Notes: generated by a model not told the origin, from the sequence alone. A DNA stretch of 64,000 bases from Centroberyx gerrardi (GCF_048128805.1 NC_136016.1:16800676-16864675); one strand, 5' to 3'; shown: positions 12,391-28,453, counted from the stretch's first letter. Numbers and translations: made by a program.

Positions 12391-14044
12391 TCACTCCTCC
12401 TGCAGTGTGAACGTGGCGTGGACGTCATCATCGCTCTTCGCCTCGTGCCTCGGCTCAAATCCAGCCTCTCCAGCGACGTTCACCACTTTCTGTGCAAAGC
12501 CTGCTTCCTGCTCTCTGGTCAGGTCCAATAGGTACCTGAGATATACGAGGACACATTAAGATAAATGTAAAGACTTAAATATAAACTATTCTCACTAAAA
12601 AATGATCGTGTCTATCACTGAACTGAAATATGGAATATGTGGTAAACACAGCAGACTGAAACACACAAGAATGGGTTAACAAACAACAGCTAATACTCTA
12701 AAATCTGATTTGTGTTTGTCATGTGTAGTGCATGGCAGAATGACTGCGTGCTCTAGTCTGGTGACTGAATTGTCGCCATGGTAACAGGCCCTGTTACTAT
12801 AAAAACCCTCACTTGGCCAACTCCACGATGAGAACAGCTTTCGGTGCTGCAATCTGTCTCAGCGCAGGGCCCAACTGGTGCACCGAGCTTTACAATATTG
12901 ACCGAGAGGGAGAGAGAAATACAGGCAGTGAGACATGCTTGGCAGTCAAAATGAGTCTGCAGTAGAGATGACTGGGCTGTGAATGGCTACTCTGAGATAT
13001 TTAGGTTCAGTTACTCTATTTCCATGTCAAAATATATGCATTATGCATTATGTCACGTGATATTTGAATGATTTGCAAAAACGGCTCACACCTGGCAGAA
13101 CAGTAGATGGTGTTGAAGAACTGAGAGTATTTCTGTTTTTCTGGCACTTTGGAAAGAGAGTCCAAAGGCAAGAAGGTGACTGAGATCCCATTCAGATGCA
13201 TCAGGTCTGAAAAGGATTGGGGTAGATTCAGTACAAAATCAATTAAGTTATGTGTTTCACTCCATTTATCACATACACTAGTATATATCATTTTTTCATG
13301 TGCTAAACATCAGCACAGGCTTCACAACGATGACAGTATTCTGCCATGCGCTGGAAGCCTCCAGACCCAGTGCACATTTACATATCTTTAATGCATTTAA
13401 ACAGCGATATCAAAACACACTGGAACAAACAACGTGCTTTGTCACAAGTCTTCGTCAAGTTCGCTCATCCATCAGAGTCTAAACCCTTTCAGTATGAGCT
13501 AGAGTGCATTTTTGTCACTGTGTGAACTAATACTGCTGCTCTAACCAGCACTGCACTGCTGCTCATCTACAACCACAGGCCTGCTTATGTTAATATGTGG
13601 CCGTTTACCATTAATGCTGACAGATTCGCGGTAACCCTCTGGCTGTGAGGTCGGCTCCTCTGCGTCTGTTGTCTCTCTGTCTGACTGAGGAGGAGTGGAG
13701 CTGCTCCTTCTACAGGACAACGACTGGAACAAGGCCTGCACATTGGCAAAGGAGATATCCTGGGCTGTCTGAGGATATGGAGGAGGCAGTGAGGACAAAA
13801 GAAGGAATTACCCCGTTCTTCAACATGTACAAAATTTACTGCAAGTGAACACTGATGGTTTGAACTGGCACAGACATAAACAACAATGGAAAACATGCAA
13901 ACCACGTAGTTATTACATTTTACCTTGATATGTTGCCCATTCTGTGTCTGCAGCAGGCTCTTGTCATCAGTCTCAATGCCAAAGGAGAGGTAAGGACTGG
14001 AAACAATGTCTCCCCAGTAGCCCCTAGCTGCCACTTTGTCACCC

Positions 14045-14075
<31 letters not shown>

Positions 14076-15372
14076 GAATGAAAGTCGAGTTCCTTCATGA
14101 TATCACAGAATCACTGCATCATGTACTGTGTCAAACTACAAAAAAAAGAATACTTACATGACTGAATACTCTTGCGGAGAGCAAAGTTGAATTAGTTATT
14201 TGGTAGGAACCTTCCCTCATTTCAAACGCCACGCCCCGCTCCCTCCATCGAACATACTGTTGTTTGTTGATGACGCCGCACTGAAGATACACAACAAGTA
14301 CAGAATGAGTGTCCACATTACAACGTCTAAGCCTCCAAATCACTTCGTAAAGAGTCTGTGTCATTGTGAGTTGCCTGTTTGCTTGGCCGCTTTTTAAGAA
14401 TAAATTCTGGGAGCAAATTCAAATTGATTTGGGCAGCAGTTACAATCTGCCAACAGAGAAAAAAGGTGCAAACAATGGTCAGATACCCCTTTCTGGTGCA
14501 GCTTCATGGAAAGGTCCCAGTCGAAGCAGCCCTTCCTGGAGTCGTAGCGTGTTCCCAGGTGCTGCCTGACCCGGCCGTCCCAGATCTTGCTTATCGAGAC
14601 AGGAGCAGATGAAGACGAGGAGGACGGAGGCTGGATCCACAGCTTGAATATCCTGGCCAGCTCATCTCGCTCCTTGTACTGTAGAAATATGCAAATTATA
14701 CAGCAGCAGGATTCTCTGACTGAGCGGACCTCAGTGTCTGATTTCAGATGAAATAGTTTGAAATCTTACAGAAACACTGAAGGACAGACTTATTAAACAG
14801 TGTCTTCCCACCTTGAGCTGAGTTGTGTCCAGGCAGGAGTGTGTGGCTGTCTCCAGTGTGTCAGTAACAGACAGAGAGAGCTGGGATGCCGCGCGCCTCA
14901 GTGTCTCCTCCGTCTGGCTGCGGATCTCACTGTTCCCAAACACCTCCAGGAAAACCTCTGTCTTCTCTGAGAATAAAACCATGGTGAGATAAGCTACAGG
15001 TTAGGACACAACTAGTTTTATATATATTATAAGGTAATTAAATAAGATACATTACAACGTGGACCCACCATGAAGTCCCACACTTTCCTGAGGTGTTAGA
15101 GCCAGATAGAGGAGCAGCAACTGTCTCGCCACCACCTCCATACTGTTTTCTATTACCCATATCTACAGGGGAGCAGAGAGGAAGTTTACACTACACATTA
15201 CAGCAATCTATTCTCACTGGTCACATGATAAACAGACCGGGGCTCACATGAAGGCTGTCTGTGTCCCGCAAACTGGCGATGGTCTTCAGGATGTGTCGTA
15301 GATCTCCACTGCCCACCAGCAAAACATTGACACCCCCTTCCTGTCTCACAGGGCCTGTCTCACAGAGAGAGG

Positions 15373-15421
<49 letters not shown>

Positions 15422-15707
15422 ACTGCAACATATATTTCCAAAGGTAATTAAGAGTAAATGGCTAAATTCATTCAAACCCTTGGTCAACATATGTTTCCCC
15501 ATCCACCTGTTATTATAGTACATAATCCATCAGCATTAAAAAACAAAAACTAAAAACCATCATTCCTACTCTGATACACGTGTGTGGAAATTTATCAGCT
15601 ACATCCTCGTGCGCCTGAGCCTCACCTGCACTCAGTAGGTCGCGCGCTGGGCTGAAGCCCCACCAGGTGATGCAGCCCGCGCCCTCAAATGTCCGTCCAG
15701 CACTCAT
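12391..15707 (-). CDS. dnaaf3: Dynein axonemal assembly factor 3
   Basis: Cytoplasmic factor for preassembly of axonemal dynein arms; loss of the human orthologue causes primary ciliary dyskinesia. Eleven coding exons, read from high to low: 15626-15707, 15248-15354, 15069-15162, 14812-14966, 14487-14678, 14158-14280, 13924-14046, 13609-13768, 13092-13206, 12813-12887, 12391-12535. The phases join to 1371 bases, 456 residues. Recognisable blocks are [13 protein letters not shown] near the start, [73 protein letters not shown] and [10 protein letters not shown], in the order of human DNAAF3 (DUF4470 then DUF4471). The start is the first ATG after acceptor ttctcag at 15708/15709. Position next to tnnt1 and syt5 matches the human cluster. 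X-box motifs nearby suggest RFX control. Confidence 0.92.
12772..12785. promoter_or_regulatory. X-box (RFX-type) motif inside a dnaaf3 intron
   Basis: GTCGCCATGGTAAC: two inverted half-sites, GTCGCC and GGTAAC, fitting the GTNRCC(N0-3)RGYAAC consensus bound by RFX factors at ciliary genes. It lies just beyond the 3' end of exon 12813-12887. Confidence 0.6.
14049..14075. repeat. (CA)n microsatellite in a dnaaf3 intron
   Basis: About 13 CA dinucleotides abut the acceptor of the 13924-14046 exon, so on the coding strand a GT run immediately precedes the AG. Confidence 0.85.
15365..15419. repeat. (GA)n microsatellite in a dnaaf3 intron
   Basis: A GA/CT run of about 55 bases. On the coding strand it forms the pyrimidine tract before the acceptor of exon 15248-15354. 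Confidence 0.85.
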
Positions 15708-16048
15708 CCTGAGAAGATCAAAGACAAACGAAACCGTGCAGCTAGCTGAATTAACTAGTCTCTTGACCAAAGGAAACAGTGGTTTGCATGAAGACTTCAG
15801 CTAAGGTCATGTTTTTGCTGGTTTGTTCATTGCACATAGAAGCGTTAGCACATAGCCTAAGTTATAGTCAATGGTTGGTTGGCTCAGTGCTGATGTGAGA
15901 TAACTAACGTTAGCTTAGCATGAACGTTAGTCAACAGTTAGTGTTAAATCAATGTAGCTAAGGCTAACCCAGGGCACTTACTCCTATCCATGGTTATAAA
16001 ACATGTCATATAATCTACGTCCAGAGGATATACAATGGATAAACTCAC

Positions 16049-16165
16049 CTGGCTGTCCAGCACAAACTGTATTGTAAACTGTAACAACAGAGTAAGGTTA
16101 ACTGGTTGTTGACAAACCAGAGGCAGTCTGAGCAGAAAGTTTGGGATGTGTTGCTAGGCAGCAGT
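16049..16165 (-). promoter_or_regulatory. dnaaf3: dnaaf3 promoter / non-coding first exon with an X-box-like site
   Basis: Reading the minus strand, a good donor (CCAG/GTGAGT) at 16049/16048 marks a likely non-coding exon that splices to the ATG exon at 15708. About 100 bases upstream, 16150-16162 reads GTTGCTAGGCAGC, an X-box with one perfect and one imperfect half-site. The transcription start is inferred. Confidence 0.5.
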
Positions 16166-16390
16166 TTCTCAATAAAGGGGGAGAGGCGCCCTCTATCGGT
16201 GCCTCTGACCATGTTCATGGTTCTAAACTACAGTGAAGGTATTGGAATATGAATTGATATAACAGTCGTTCCCATTCAAATTTAACTCTTGAATCGTCAT
16301 TTGGCTGGTACACTTCTTATTACAATGGCTGCCATGATTGCTAATGGAAATCTATGTTGGTTTGGTGCATGAGGCTCAGAAAGGTGATGT

Positions 16391-16404
16391 GTTACCATGG
16401 CAAC
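16391..16404. promoter_or_regulatory. Palindromic X-box (RFX-type) motif upstream of dnaaf3
   Basis: GTTACCATGGCAAC matches both half-sites of the RFX consensus exactly. It lies about 340 bases upstream of the dnaaf3 first exon, between dnaaf3 and the 3' end of syt5. Confidence 0.65.
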
Positions 16405-17025
16405 AGATTCATTTGTATGAACATTTCAGTGGCAGTTATGATGAACATACTAACTTCCTGAGTCTTGTGTTCGTGTCCACACATGAAACAGTTAAGCTTG
16501 TACATCCATTAAGTTCATACATGACAGCATTATCAAAACTCTATGGAAGCCATGTTAGGTGTACCAAAGAGGGAGGGGCCTTTCTATCCATTCAATTCTG
16601 TGGTAATATGATGCTGCATAAGATGCAGCATTCATAATAATGAAGAGATATTTACAAGAAAAAAAAGGCAAGTCAATATGGGTTTATTTGCCCCAGAACA
16701 TAGCCAAGCGTTTTCAGGACATTGTCATAACACCATACCGTATTGTTTTTACAACACTACAAAACAAGCAAAAAAAGGCCTAGTTTACTAAACATGAGTG
16801 TAGCTATAGACTAAAACTATCCCGTCTTCAGAGTTAAAACCAACTTATCAGCATAAGACAAAGAATAACTGTGAATTCCTTCCTTTATTTAGCCTCATAA
16901 CTAGGCCTATGTATGAGCATACACAAAAGATGCACATTTACGGATATGGTTTTCCAAATATATATTTAGACAAAGAGGTGGCAGATGTTTTGAAAACAAC
17001 CAAATGTCTAAAACATATCAGCATA

Positions 17026-17026
<1 letters not shown>

Positions 17027-17081
<55 letters not shown>
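17027..17081. repeat. (CA)n microsatellite downstream of syt5
   Basis: About 27 CA dinucleotides in the presumed syt5 3' UTR or flank. Confidence 0.95.
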
Positions 17082-17083
<2 letters not shown>

Positions 17084-17204
17084 TATCAAATATCTCCAAA
17101 GAACAAAAGGTATGGCAACAGAACATGCAAATTGACAAAACATCAGGATCAACATTGAAAAACATATCAACAAATGTATTTTCTGAACTGAGAAAGGAAT
17201 CACT

Positions 17205-20919
<3,715 letters not shown>

Positions 20920-20924
20920 GTCAG

Positions 20925-22777
20925 CTGTAAAACGGCAGAATCAATGCAGTTATTCATATTGTGTTGTGTGTGTATTATATTGCCCTTCCCTGTTGTGGCG
21001 AGAGAACACAACTTTGCTGTGTAATCCATATGTTCATGCATCACACAGTTCCAGGGCTTCACACAGCACAGGACATCTCTAAGCCAGATGCTCAACATGG
21101 CTGACCCTAATCCCTCTGTTACTCTCATTCTCTCTGTCATCTCGCCCGTCCCACAACCCACGCTCTCACCCCCCCTTACCCATTTCTCCCTTTTCCATTT
21201 CTCTCTCTCCGCCTATTTCTCCCTTCTCACTCCCTCTACACGTAACTGGATTAAACACTGGCGATACAATATTAATCCAAAATCCCAGATCCTCAAAGCT
21301 TAAATAAATAGGGGATGGTCTGCTCCCTCTCTTTTCCCCACCCACGGCCTCTGTTCCAGTCTCTCCCACCCAACTGTCTCTGAAAGGTTTCAGGAATGAT
21401 GGCTACGTATATCCAAGAAGGAAGTCTAGTGGAATACAGCCCACACTGAGGGGAAATCCCAGTCTTGGTGTTCACAACTTCCATGAGCCTCTTCCTACCA
21501 AATTTAACTGTCAAAAAACAAAACGAAACACTACATTTTTAGAATATAGTGCACATGAACCCTTGGCACATTTCGTGTCGCAAAGAAATATTTGCCAAAG
21601 AATTTGATGAGAGTTAAAAGACGTTTTTCTAGCTGCACCCGTTTTGAACACAAACTGAGTGAGATGTTGAATGAAATGCAGACATTATCGAATGATCACT
21701 TGGAGTCCATTCACAATAAATAAATCACTCAGTTCTGATCTGTAAATCATTTCCATCAGTCTCAGCTTTTTGTTAGGGCTGGTGCTGGTAAAACATTGTT
21801 CATATCAAATGTGCCAGTTAAGAAGTTAACTTACTGTATAACTAGTTAAGAAGATCAAAACAAAATACGACATAACTTTATCACAATAAAAATGTTTAAT
21901 ATATAATGCAATATGCAGCTTACCTGGTAGTATATTCCTTTACTTTTATATCAAAATATATTTAATGCTGTTTCCCCTCACACACCCATTGTCCCCCTCG
22001 TTCCTCTGTATGCCAATGGCTCTGACTGCCAGGCTTCCTCCAACCCATTCCATCTAAGCTAAAGCGCTGGCAAATCACTAAAGCAGTGCTGTGTTTAATC
22101 CCCCCCTACCCCTCCTCCCTATATTAGTATGCTGACAACACATCTGTTGCTTTATGTCTGATTGAAGATGCATAAAGAGCAACAGCCTCCTTTTCTTTCA
22201 TTACTTTTCCACTGAAACAATCTCACACGTATTGAACAGTTTAAGGCGTTCCTTGTTGAGAATGAAGAGTGACTGCCTATTCATTACATTGATGAGACAT
22301 CATTGCGGTCGTGGTCGAGTTTATCCATTAGAGTGGAGATTGTAGTGCATCCAGTCCTTTCTCACTAATCCCCTTGGCATAGCTGTCCTGGCGGTCAATC
22401 ATCAATCTACGGACTACTTTCATGAGAGTGGATATTCCATGCTCCCCGTCCCTTAGCTTTCCATTTTACTGTACAAAACACATACCCACATTTAGAACGC
22501 AGTGAGTGGTAATCCCCAGGCATGCTGCCGTGTTTGCTCTGCCTCATCTGGACATCTTGGTGGCTCCAGTCCAACAATCGACAGCCTTCTCTAATAGTTA
22601 ACTTTATAAGGTGCGCTGGAAAAAAACAGAAGTCCTCTGCTGGACTTCCTTGAAAAACTTTTTTTGCTCCAAAACACATTATTTGTAGGATATGAAAACA
22701 TTTACATTTAATATTTTATATCTGTTAACAAAAGCCCATCTAGGGACAAACATTGGAAATGAGCTTATGCTATAAAT
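20925..22777. other. Upstream of syt5: no coding gene seen
   Basis: Likely the syt5 5' intron and promoter region. The strand opposite syt5 contains C/T-rich stretches around 21120-21240. No protein domain or clear exon was recognised. Confidence 0.4.
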
Positions 22778-23111
22778 CAATGGTTCTCAACGTGGGGTCC
22801 GGGGACCACCAGGGGTCCTTGAGGGGGTTCCAGGAGGTCCCTAGCAAATTGATGAAATGTTAAACTTCACCATTATTTCATTTACAATAAAATTAACACA
22901 ATTAGAGAATGTAGAAGAATGACTGTTTTTATCATAGTTTCTCTGTTATCTCTCTACCTACAACACATAGAATTCTGGACAAAATCATATCTAACAATAA
23001 AAATATTTTCAGATTTGGGTCCGAGAGAAGAAATCTTATCAAATGGGGGTCTGTGGTCCTAATGTGGACTAAATCAGGGGTCCTTAATATGAAAAAGGTT
23101 GAGAATCACTG
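22778..23111. mobile_element. Non-autonomous hAT-type DNA transposon (MITE), 334 bp
   Basis: Begins caatggttctcaac and ends gttgagaatcactg, imperfect terminal inverted repeats of about 14 bases. It is flanked by near-identical 8-base direct repeats, ctataaat (22770-22777) and ctattaat (23112-23119), the target-site length of hAT elements. The internal phrases ggggtccggggaccaccaggggtcc and aaatcaggggtcctt are typical of this repeat family. No transposase frame remains. Confidence 0.8.
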
Positions 23112-23119
23112 CTATTAAT

Positions 23120-24288
23120 GTTATATGTGAGAGACTATTTTGTTTTAAATGTTGTATGTCTATGTATCTGTCCCTATTCAAATAAACATTGAATGAATAC
23201 GTGTGGAAATACTTACAAGCTCAAAAATATGATATTGAGTGTTAAACTTGATATGCATATGTTAATTTCCAGACTTTCCACTACTTTAAACTCACATCCA
23301 TGGCTTTAGTAATGTGCCAGTTAATAGAGCCCATGCCACAGGTAATGATGTTTTATAAACACATAGCATGTTCTTGATTATGTCAGGAGAATATTTCTTG
23401 ACCTAAGAGATTTGCCAACTATTGATCCAATCTTTCTATTTTACAACTGTAGTATTCGTATGATTCGTAGAGGGCAGCTGAAACACACACAGGGCAAAAC
23501 AGGACATTTGCCTGGTTGTGATGCACTCTGTTGACATGGGTATTCAGCTGAATCTCAACTTTGTTATAACCTGTAATTTACTGAAAAGCAGCACTGACAA
23601 TTTTTGTAACCACAGGCTGTCTGGTAGCCTAATGTTAAACATTAAGCTCCCACCCAACAGTGAGTAAGCATCTCAGTCTCAAAGTCCCACTGTTATCTGT
23701 GATGTTCTATAGGTGCAGACATGACATTATAAACAGCACAGGGTGTGTGTTTAGACTGCATGACAGCTGTGACAACTGTTATCTGTCTGAACAATTAGAC
23801 ATGAACTGTAGCAGAGCTGGGAGCCACTGTAAAAAATAAGTTGATACAAAAGAGAAGGTGTCTGTATAATTTTAATTGAACCAATGTGTATTTTTCCATT
23901 AATTTCAAAACCTTAAATTTTTCAAAACATTTTGTTCAAACCAAAATACTATGCACTTTTACAAAATAGTTATGAGGGTAGAAATTTCACGTTGGAATGC
24001 ATGACACTTGTGGAGCATATGTAACTGTAACATGTGATTTCTTTCAAACAGCTAAAGAAACGTGGTACTTTTTAGCACCGGAGTACTGAGGTCAGTAATT
24101 GAGGTATTTTCTGTCATTCTGCTTTGCACTTCTGTATGAATGTGCTGTAGGTACAAGAATGAGCTTTGGGGTGTAAAAATGATGTATATAGTCATTGTAA
24201 CGGAAAAGGGCACACAGTGTGAGAGGGAGTGATGCCCTGTATGACTCCTTCACTCTTTTAAAATGTGGAGCTTGTGTCACTATGGACC
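23120..24288. other. Intergenic between the hAT element and the ferritin 3' end
   Basis: A/T-rich. It contains the ferritin 3' UTR at its right side; otherwise no gene, RNA or repeat was recognised. Confidence 0.4.
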
Positions 24289-25525
24289 TTAAAGAGTGTG
24301 CTTATCAAAAAGGTATTCTCCCATAGAACCGTGTGTCTCAGTGGAGGTGAGACGGGTCAGACTGCCGTTGTAGTCGCCCAGCTTCTTGATGGTGTCATGG
24401 CTGTCAGTGAGGAAGTCCCGCTCAAGGAAGTCGCACAGCTAAAAAGGAAGTAAGACAGACGGTGTAAAACAGTACTGAAACGTGGATACGTAAGTGTTAA
24501 AAATAGGACACACGGTTGACATGATAAAGCAGAAGCTCAGGAGGCATGTATAGTGGCTGAACACAAAGATAAGCACATCCCTCATATCTTTCTGACTGTT
24601 GTATTGTTGCTCAATATAGTTTGAACTCACAAAAATCATTTATGTTTAATGTGTAACCTGTGTAACAATCGCTTCCTCAGGGACAACCATGAGCCTTTAA
24701 AGTAGGCAGAATTAACATAAAACACTTGTGATCTTGTAAACTACGTACAACCAGATCTAATATTATGTCAAACTTACGTGAGGGTCACTGTTAATACCAG
24801 CTCTGCGGTGCACATCAATGATACACGTGTTGAGGGACTTCTGATAGTCCAGAGAAAAGGACATTGCATCAAGGCCACCTCTCCAATCCTCTCTACTTGG
24901 TTTCTAGAATAAAAAGTTAAAAACGAGATAAAGAAATGTACTGATAAATGAATAATAATCAAACAGTACTTGGCTGGGAAGAAATAATCTTGGGAAGAAA
25001 ACACGAGGAAATTAAATCAGGCTGCTTGACAGTCAGAGCACTGTTTACTTTTTGAAAACAAAAATTGTGGACTCACCGCAATGGTCTGAAGCAAAATCTG
25101 GCCCCCTCTCATGTTCTGATATTCCAGCAGCTTCTCTGCCTGGTCCCTCTCCTTCACCGAACGCTCCAGGAAAAAAGTGGAGAAGTTTGGCAAGGCGATG
25201 TCATCCCTGTCAAAATACATCCCCTGGAAGACAAAATACCAAGAAAATGTAGTGCAGACACAAGTGATAAGAAGGGTAGAGGCGATCCCCAACAACAATG
25301 AAATGAAATAATTACTGTAAACATTTTGGTATCAGTGCAATGACAGGAATCAAATACATTGCATAACATTATGTATATCATTAAGTACTCAACTGCTGTG
25401 TATTATAGTTAGAGAAATCATACCAGAGCAAGGTAGGTGTAGGATGCAGTCAGCTTCATGTTGGTAAGTCTGTTGATGTCTGCCTCGCTCTCCGCGTGGA
25501 GGTTGTGTTTCACCAGGGACTGCAT
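24289..25525 (-). CDS. Ferritin subunit with a degenerate ferroxidase centre
   Basis: Iron-storage cage subunit. Four exons from high to low: 25424-25525, 25077-25223, 24778-24903, 24289-24438, all phase 0, joining to 525 bases and 174 residues, the normal ferritin length. Family blocks: [59 protein letters not shown] and the terminal EYLFDKHTL. Compared with human H chain, the Tyr34 and Glu62 equivalents remain, but Glu27 is Lys, Glu61 is Lys, His65 is Gln, Glu107 is Asp and Gln141 is Ser. Only one Glu (position 57) of the L-chain nucleation cluster is present. It is therefore neither a standard H nor L nor M type, and may act as a structural or modifying subunit in mixed cages. The start is the first ATG after acceptor acttag at 25527/25528. 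Confidence 0.9.
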
Positions 25526-25680
25526 TTCTAAGTGACACAAATTTAAAACAAAAAAAGTTATTAGGCTGACCACTAGCAAAACATGGTAGTATTAGGCTAG
25601 ACGACTGCCAGTCAAGCGATAATCCCAAAGAGGTAAATTTCATGTATCCCACATTAAATGTATGTTACACGAAGCCATCC

Positions 25681-26500
25681 TAGAGCAAACGTTAAAGTTG
25701 CTGTTAAGTCTTACGATAACAGGTAACGTTAACAATCCTGAAGAAACAGAAAACCCGTTTCTCACCTGAACCCGGACAGTCTTTCTATTGTCAGCAAGCT
25801 AGATAACGATAACGTTTTAAACGCCTTCTGGGGAAAGTTGACAGAAGCTGTGCACTTTTCTCGCTGGCCAGCTTTATGTATCCGATGTTAAAGGCTTCTA
25901 TAAAACATCAACCAGACTGAAGTCATGTGTCGTGATGTGAAGTGGGTTCAGGTGGGTTGTGTCAGTCAGATCGCAGCTGTTTCTCTTACGTTAGCAAATT
26001 GAGGATAACGTTAGTGGTTACCTTAACGTTAGCCTGATATGTAACTAGCTAGCTTGGTTAGGTTATGCAACATAACGTTAGTCCGTGTAGGATAAAAGCG
26101 ACGTTACCCAAACAAAGCTGAATTATCTGTCGTCGTTGTTCGATGAAATAACCGAACACAAGAACTACTATCTTCGTTTCAAGCAAGCTAACATAGCGTG
26201 TTAGCTAATGTTGCTTAACTAAGTTTTAAAGTGCACTCGGACTGTAACTAGTTAGCTAGCTAGTTAGCTAGGTTATCTACGTAAACAACACCAGACACAA
26301 TGTTACACCGTCTGAACCGGAGTCTAGCTACAGTTTATTTATTTTTTTATTTATCAGGCCTTGTCTTTGTCACTCACCCGCTCTGGGAAAGTAACTAGTC
26401 CACCTTGAAAATACTGTATCTGGCTACACTCTCTTCTCGCTTGTACCACGATCTTTGTTTACTCCATGAACAAACTGTCCTTGCAGCTAGCCAGTTGATC
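25681..26500 (-). promoter_or_regulatory. Ferritin 5' leader and promoter region
   Basis: Donor-like sites on the minus strand at 25766/25765 (TTCAG/GTGAG) and 26378/26377 (GCGG/GTGAGT) suggest one or two non-coding leader exons. The octamer AACGTTAG occurs at 26007, 26025 and 26074, with related copies at 25724 and 25985. I saw no CAGTGN hexamer in a stem on the minus strand, so no iron-responsive element was detected. TSS not determined. Confidence 0.45.
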
Positions 26501-26956
26501 TAGTTTATCTAGTCGTGATTATGTAGCTGAGGTGATACACAGAGATCTACCGCCACCTCTTGTGTTGGGGACGCGTAGCATCTCTCAGGCAATTTCCCAT
26601 CTCAACCTAAACCAAATCAAAAAGGAAAATAAATGATGATTCAGAGTTTTAATAAGGCTGTATAAAAGTGACCATATACTACTGCACCATACTTCACCAT
26701 AGTCGTTTCCCTAGTGCATTACAGTATTTCTGAATGGGAAACTGAGAGTTAAACCCTTGCTTATACAAGAACAAAATATCCTCGTGTATTATGAAAATAC
26801 ACCCATGCTTACATCTTGCTTGTATTTGCACAGTGTACCAAATTATTACATGTCACTGTTATTTATAGCAGTTGGGAAATCCTCCTACCAAGAACCTGTG
26901 ACCCAGCAAGTGATGTTTAGTATGACTCATGTCTGTCCTATAATAACTAAATCATG

Positions 26957-27045
26957 ATGATAACTTTATTTGTACAGCGCTTTTCTAAAACAAAGTTTAC
27001 AAAGTGCTTCATAATCAAGACAAATGAAAGACACAGCAAGAAAAG
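26957..27045. repeat. Dispersed repeat fragment (fish 'tttatttgtacagcgc' family)
   Basis: The phrases aactttatttgtacagcgc and acaaagtgcttcataatc are characteristic of a widespread fish interspersed repeat; related copies occur at 33838 and 53395. Confidence 0.5.
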
Positions 27046-27965
27046 GACAGTGGCAAAAATATAAGAAATAGCCATAATGGTGGGTGTGGGATAAGGACCC
27101 TGGTTAGGGTTATTGGTAGTGAAGGGGGTAAAGTAATATAAACAAACCAAAATAGTGGAACAATCTACTTACAATAGACAGGAGAACACAATCTACATAA
27201 AATGACCGTTGAACAATACAATTTCCTGTTGTATCCAGGCCTTTGTTTCTGCAGGAACAAATTAATTGTTTTCATGCTATAGTGCAATAGGGAGGGAAGC
27301 AGGGCCAGACCCATAAATCACCTTGACATTTGAAAAAAATGGGCATAGATGCTGCTGATGATATACTGACTCAAACAGCTGGATCCACTTTTCAGAGTTT
27401 TTCTGAATTAATTAATTAAGAATTAATGTATGAAATTTGTAAGGTCAAAGACAGTCCAATCAGTCCAATTTGTGAACATGATAACTCTTCCCAAAGCCCC
27501 AGTCCAGAGAAGTAGGACTTACACTTGTGATATCAGGTATAATGTCAAATAAATCCTTATTTCAAGAAAACCCTCTCACACTTCAGACTTCGATACCTGA
27601 TGATGCCACAACGTATACGCTAGTCTTGGGTTAGTCTTGGCTTCAGGAGGAAGTTATCAATGCTCACAAATATTGGTTACACCATCCCAGACCACAGGAA
27701 TAACATAAATTCTTAAATTGAGTGGTATTCTCTCCTCTAACTGTGTGTTCAGCTATGCCATAATTAGGATGGTGAGAGTTAATTTATTACCTTTTCTGTC
27801 TTTGTACAATCATTAGGCTATGTCTTCATTTTATTTACAATGTTTTGCTTATAGAGTTTTTTGTTTATGCAGTATTTTGCCCTTGATTATGCTATTTGTT
27901 GTTGTCTTTCTACTGTTTAAAATCTGTACTGTTTTCCTTGTATTACTCCTGCTTCTGTAACTATA

Positions 27966-28280
27966 GTGGGGCAGCAGTAGCCTAGAGGTTAGAGAATCCA
28001 GCTTGTGACTGGTTGATCATCTATTTAAATCTGTGGACCATCTGTGGGGTAAGCAAAGTCTGGGTGGGGTAAGTGAATGGGACATATCATATCCTCCCTC
28101 AACAACCTTTTATTTATACAGTTTAAGTTTTATTGTACTGGGCAACTTCCAGGTGTATGTGTGCAACCCTCCCTCCCCCTGCAGCTAGGCTACTCCTTCA
28201 GTCCATTGTTGTAAATAAGAATTAATTCTATGTCAACTTACTGTACCTGGTTAAAATAAGATTTCTAAAAAATTGCTGTA
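27966..28280 (+). mobile_element. tRNA-derived SINE
   Basis: Starts gggcagcagtagcctagagg with an A-box-like head (tagcctagaggttaga), continues through the phrase gtgtgcaaccctccctcc, and ends with a body resembling taaataagaatt...ggttaaaataag. This matches a common fish tRNA-SINE layout. The internal B box is degraded. Confidence 0.6.
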
Positions 28281-28453
28281 GTGGATAATATAGCTTCCAT
28301 GAAGAGGCCAGGAATTATGTATCCCATGTGGATTTGCACATGTACCAAGACACATGCTTATTTAAATACTGTATATAAAGAAAATTACTAGGTTGTTAGA
28401 TTGTTAGGTTTAGGAAGTCCAGGACTGAATGGAGATATTAAAATACTGGGCAT

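Noticed and set aside
26378-26395. CAGAGC as an iron-responsive-element loop in the ferritin leader
   Set aside because: It is not CAGUGN and the flanking bases do not pair into a 5-bp stem.
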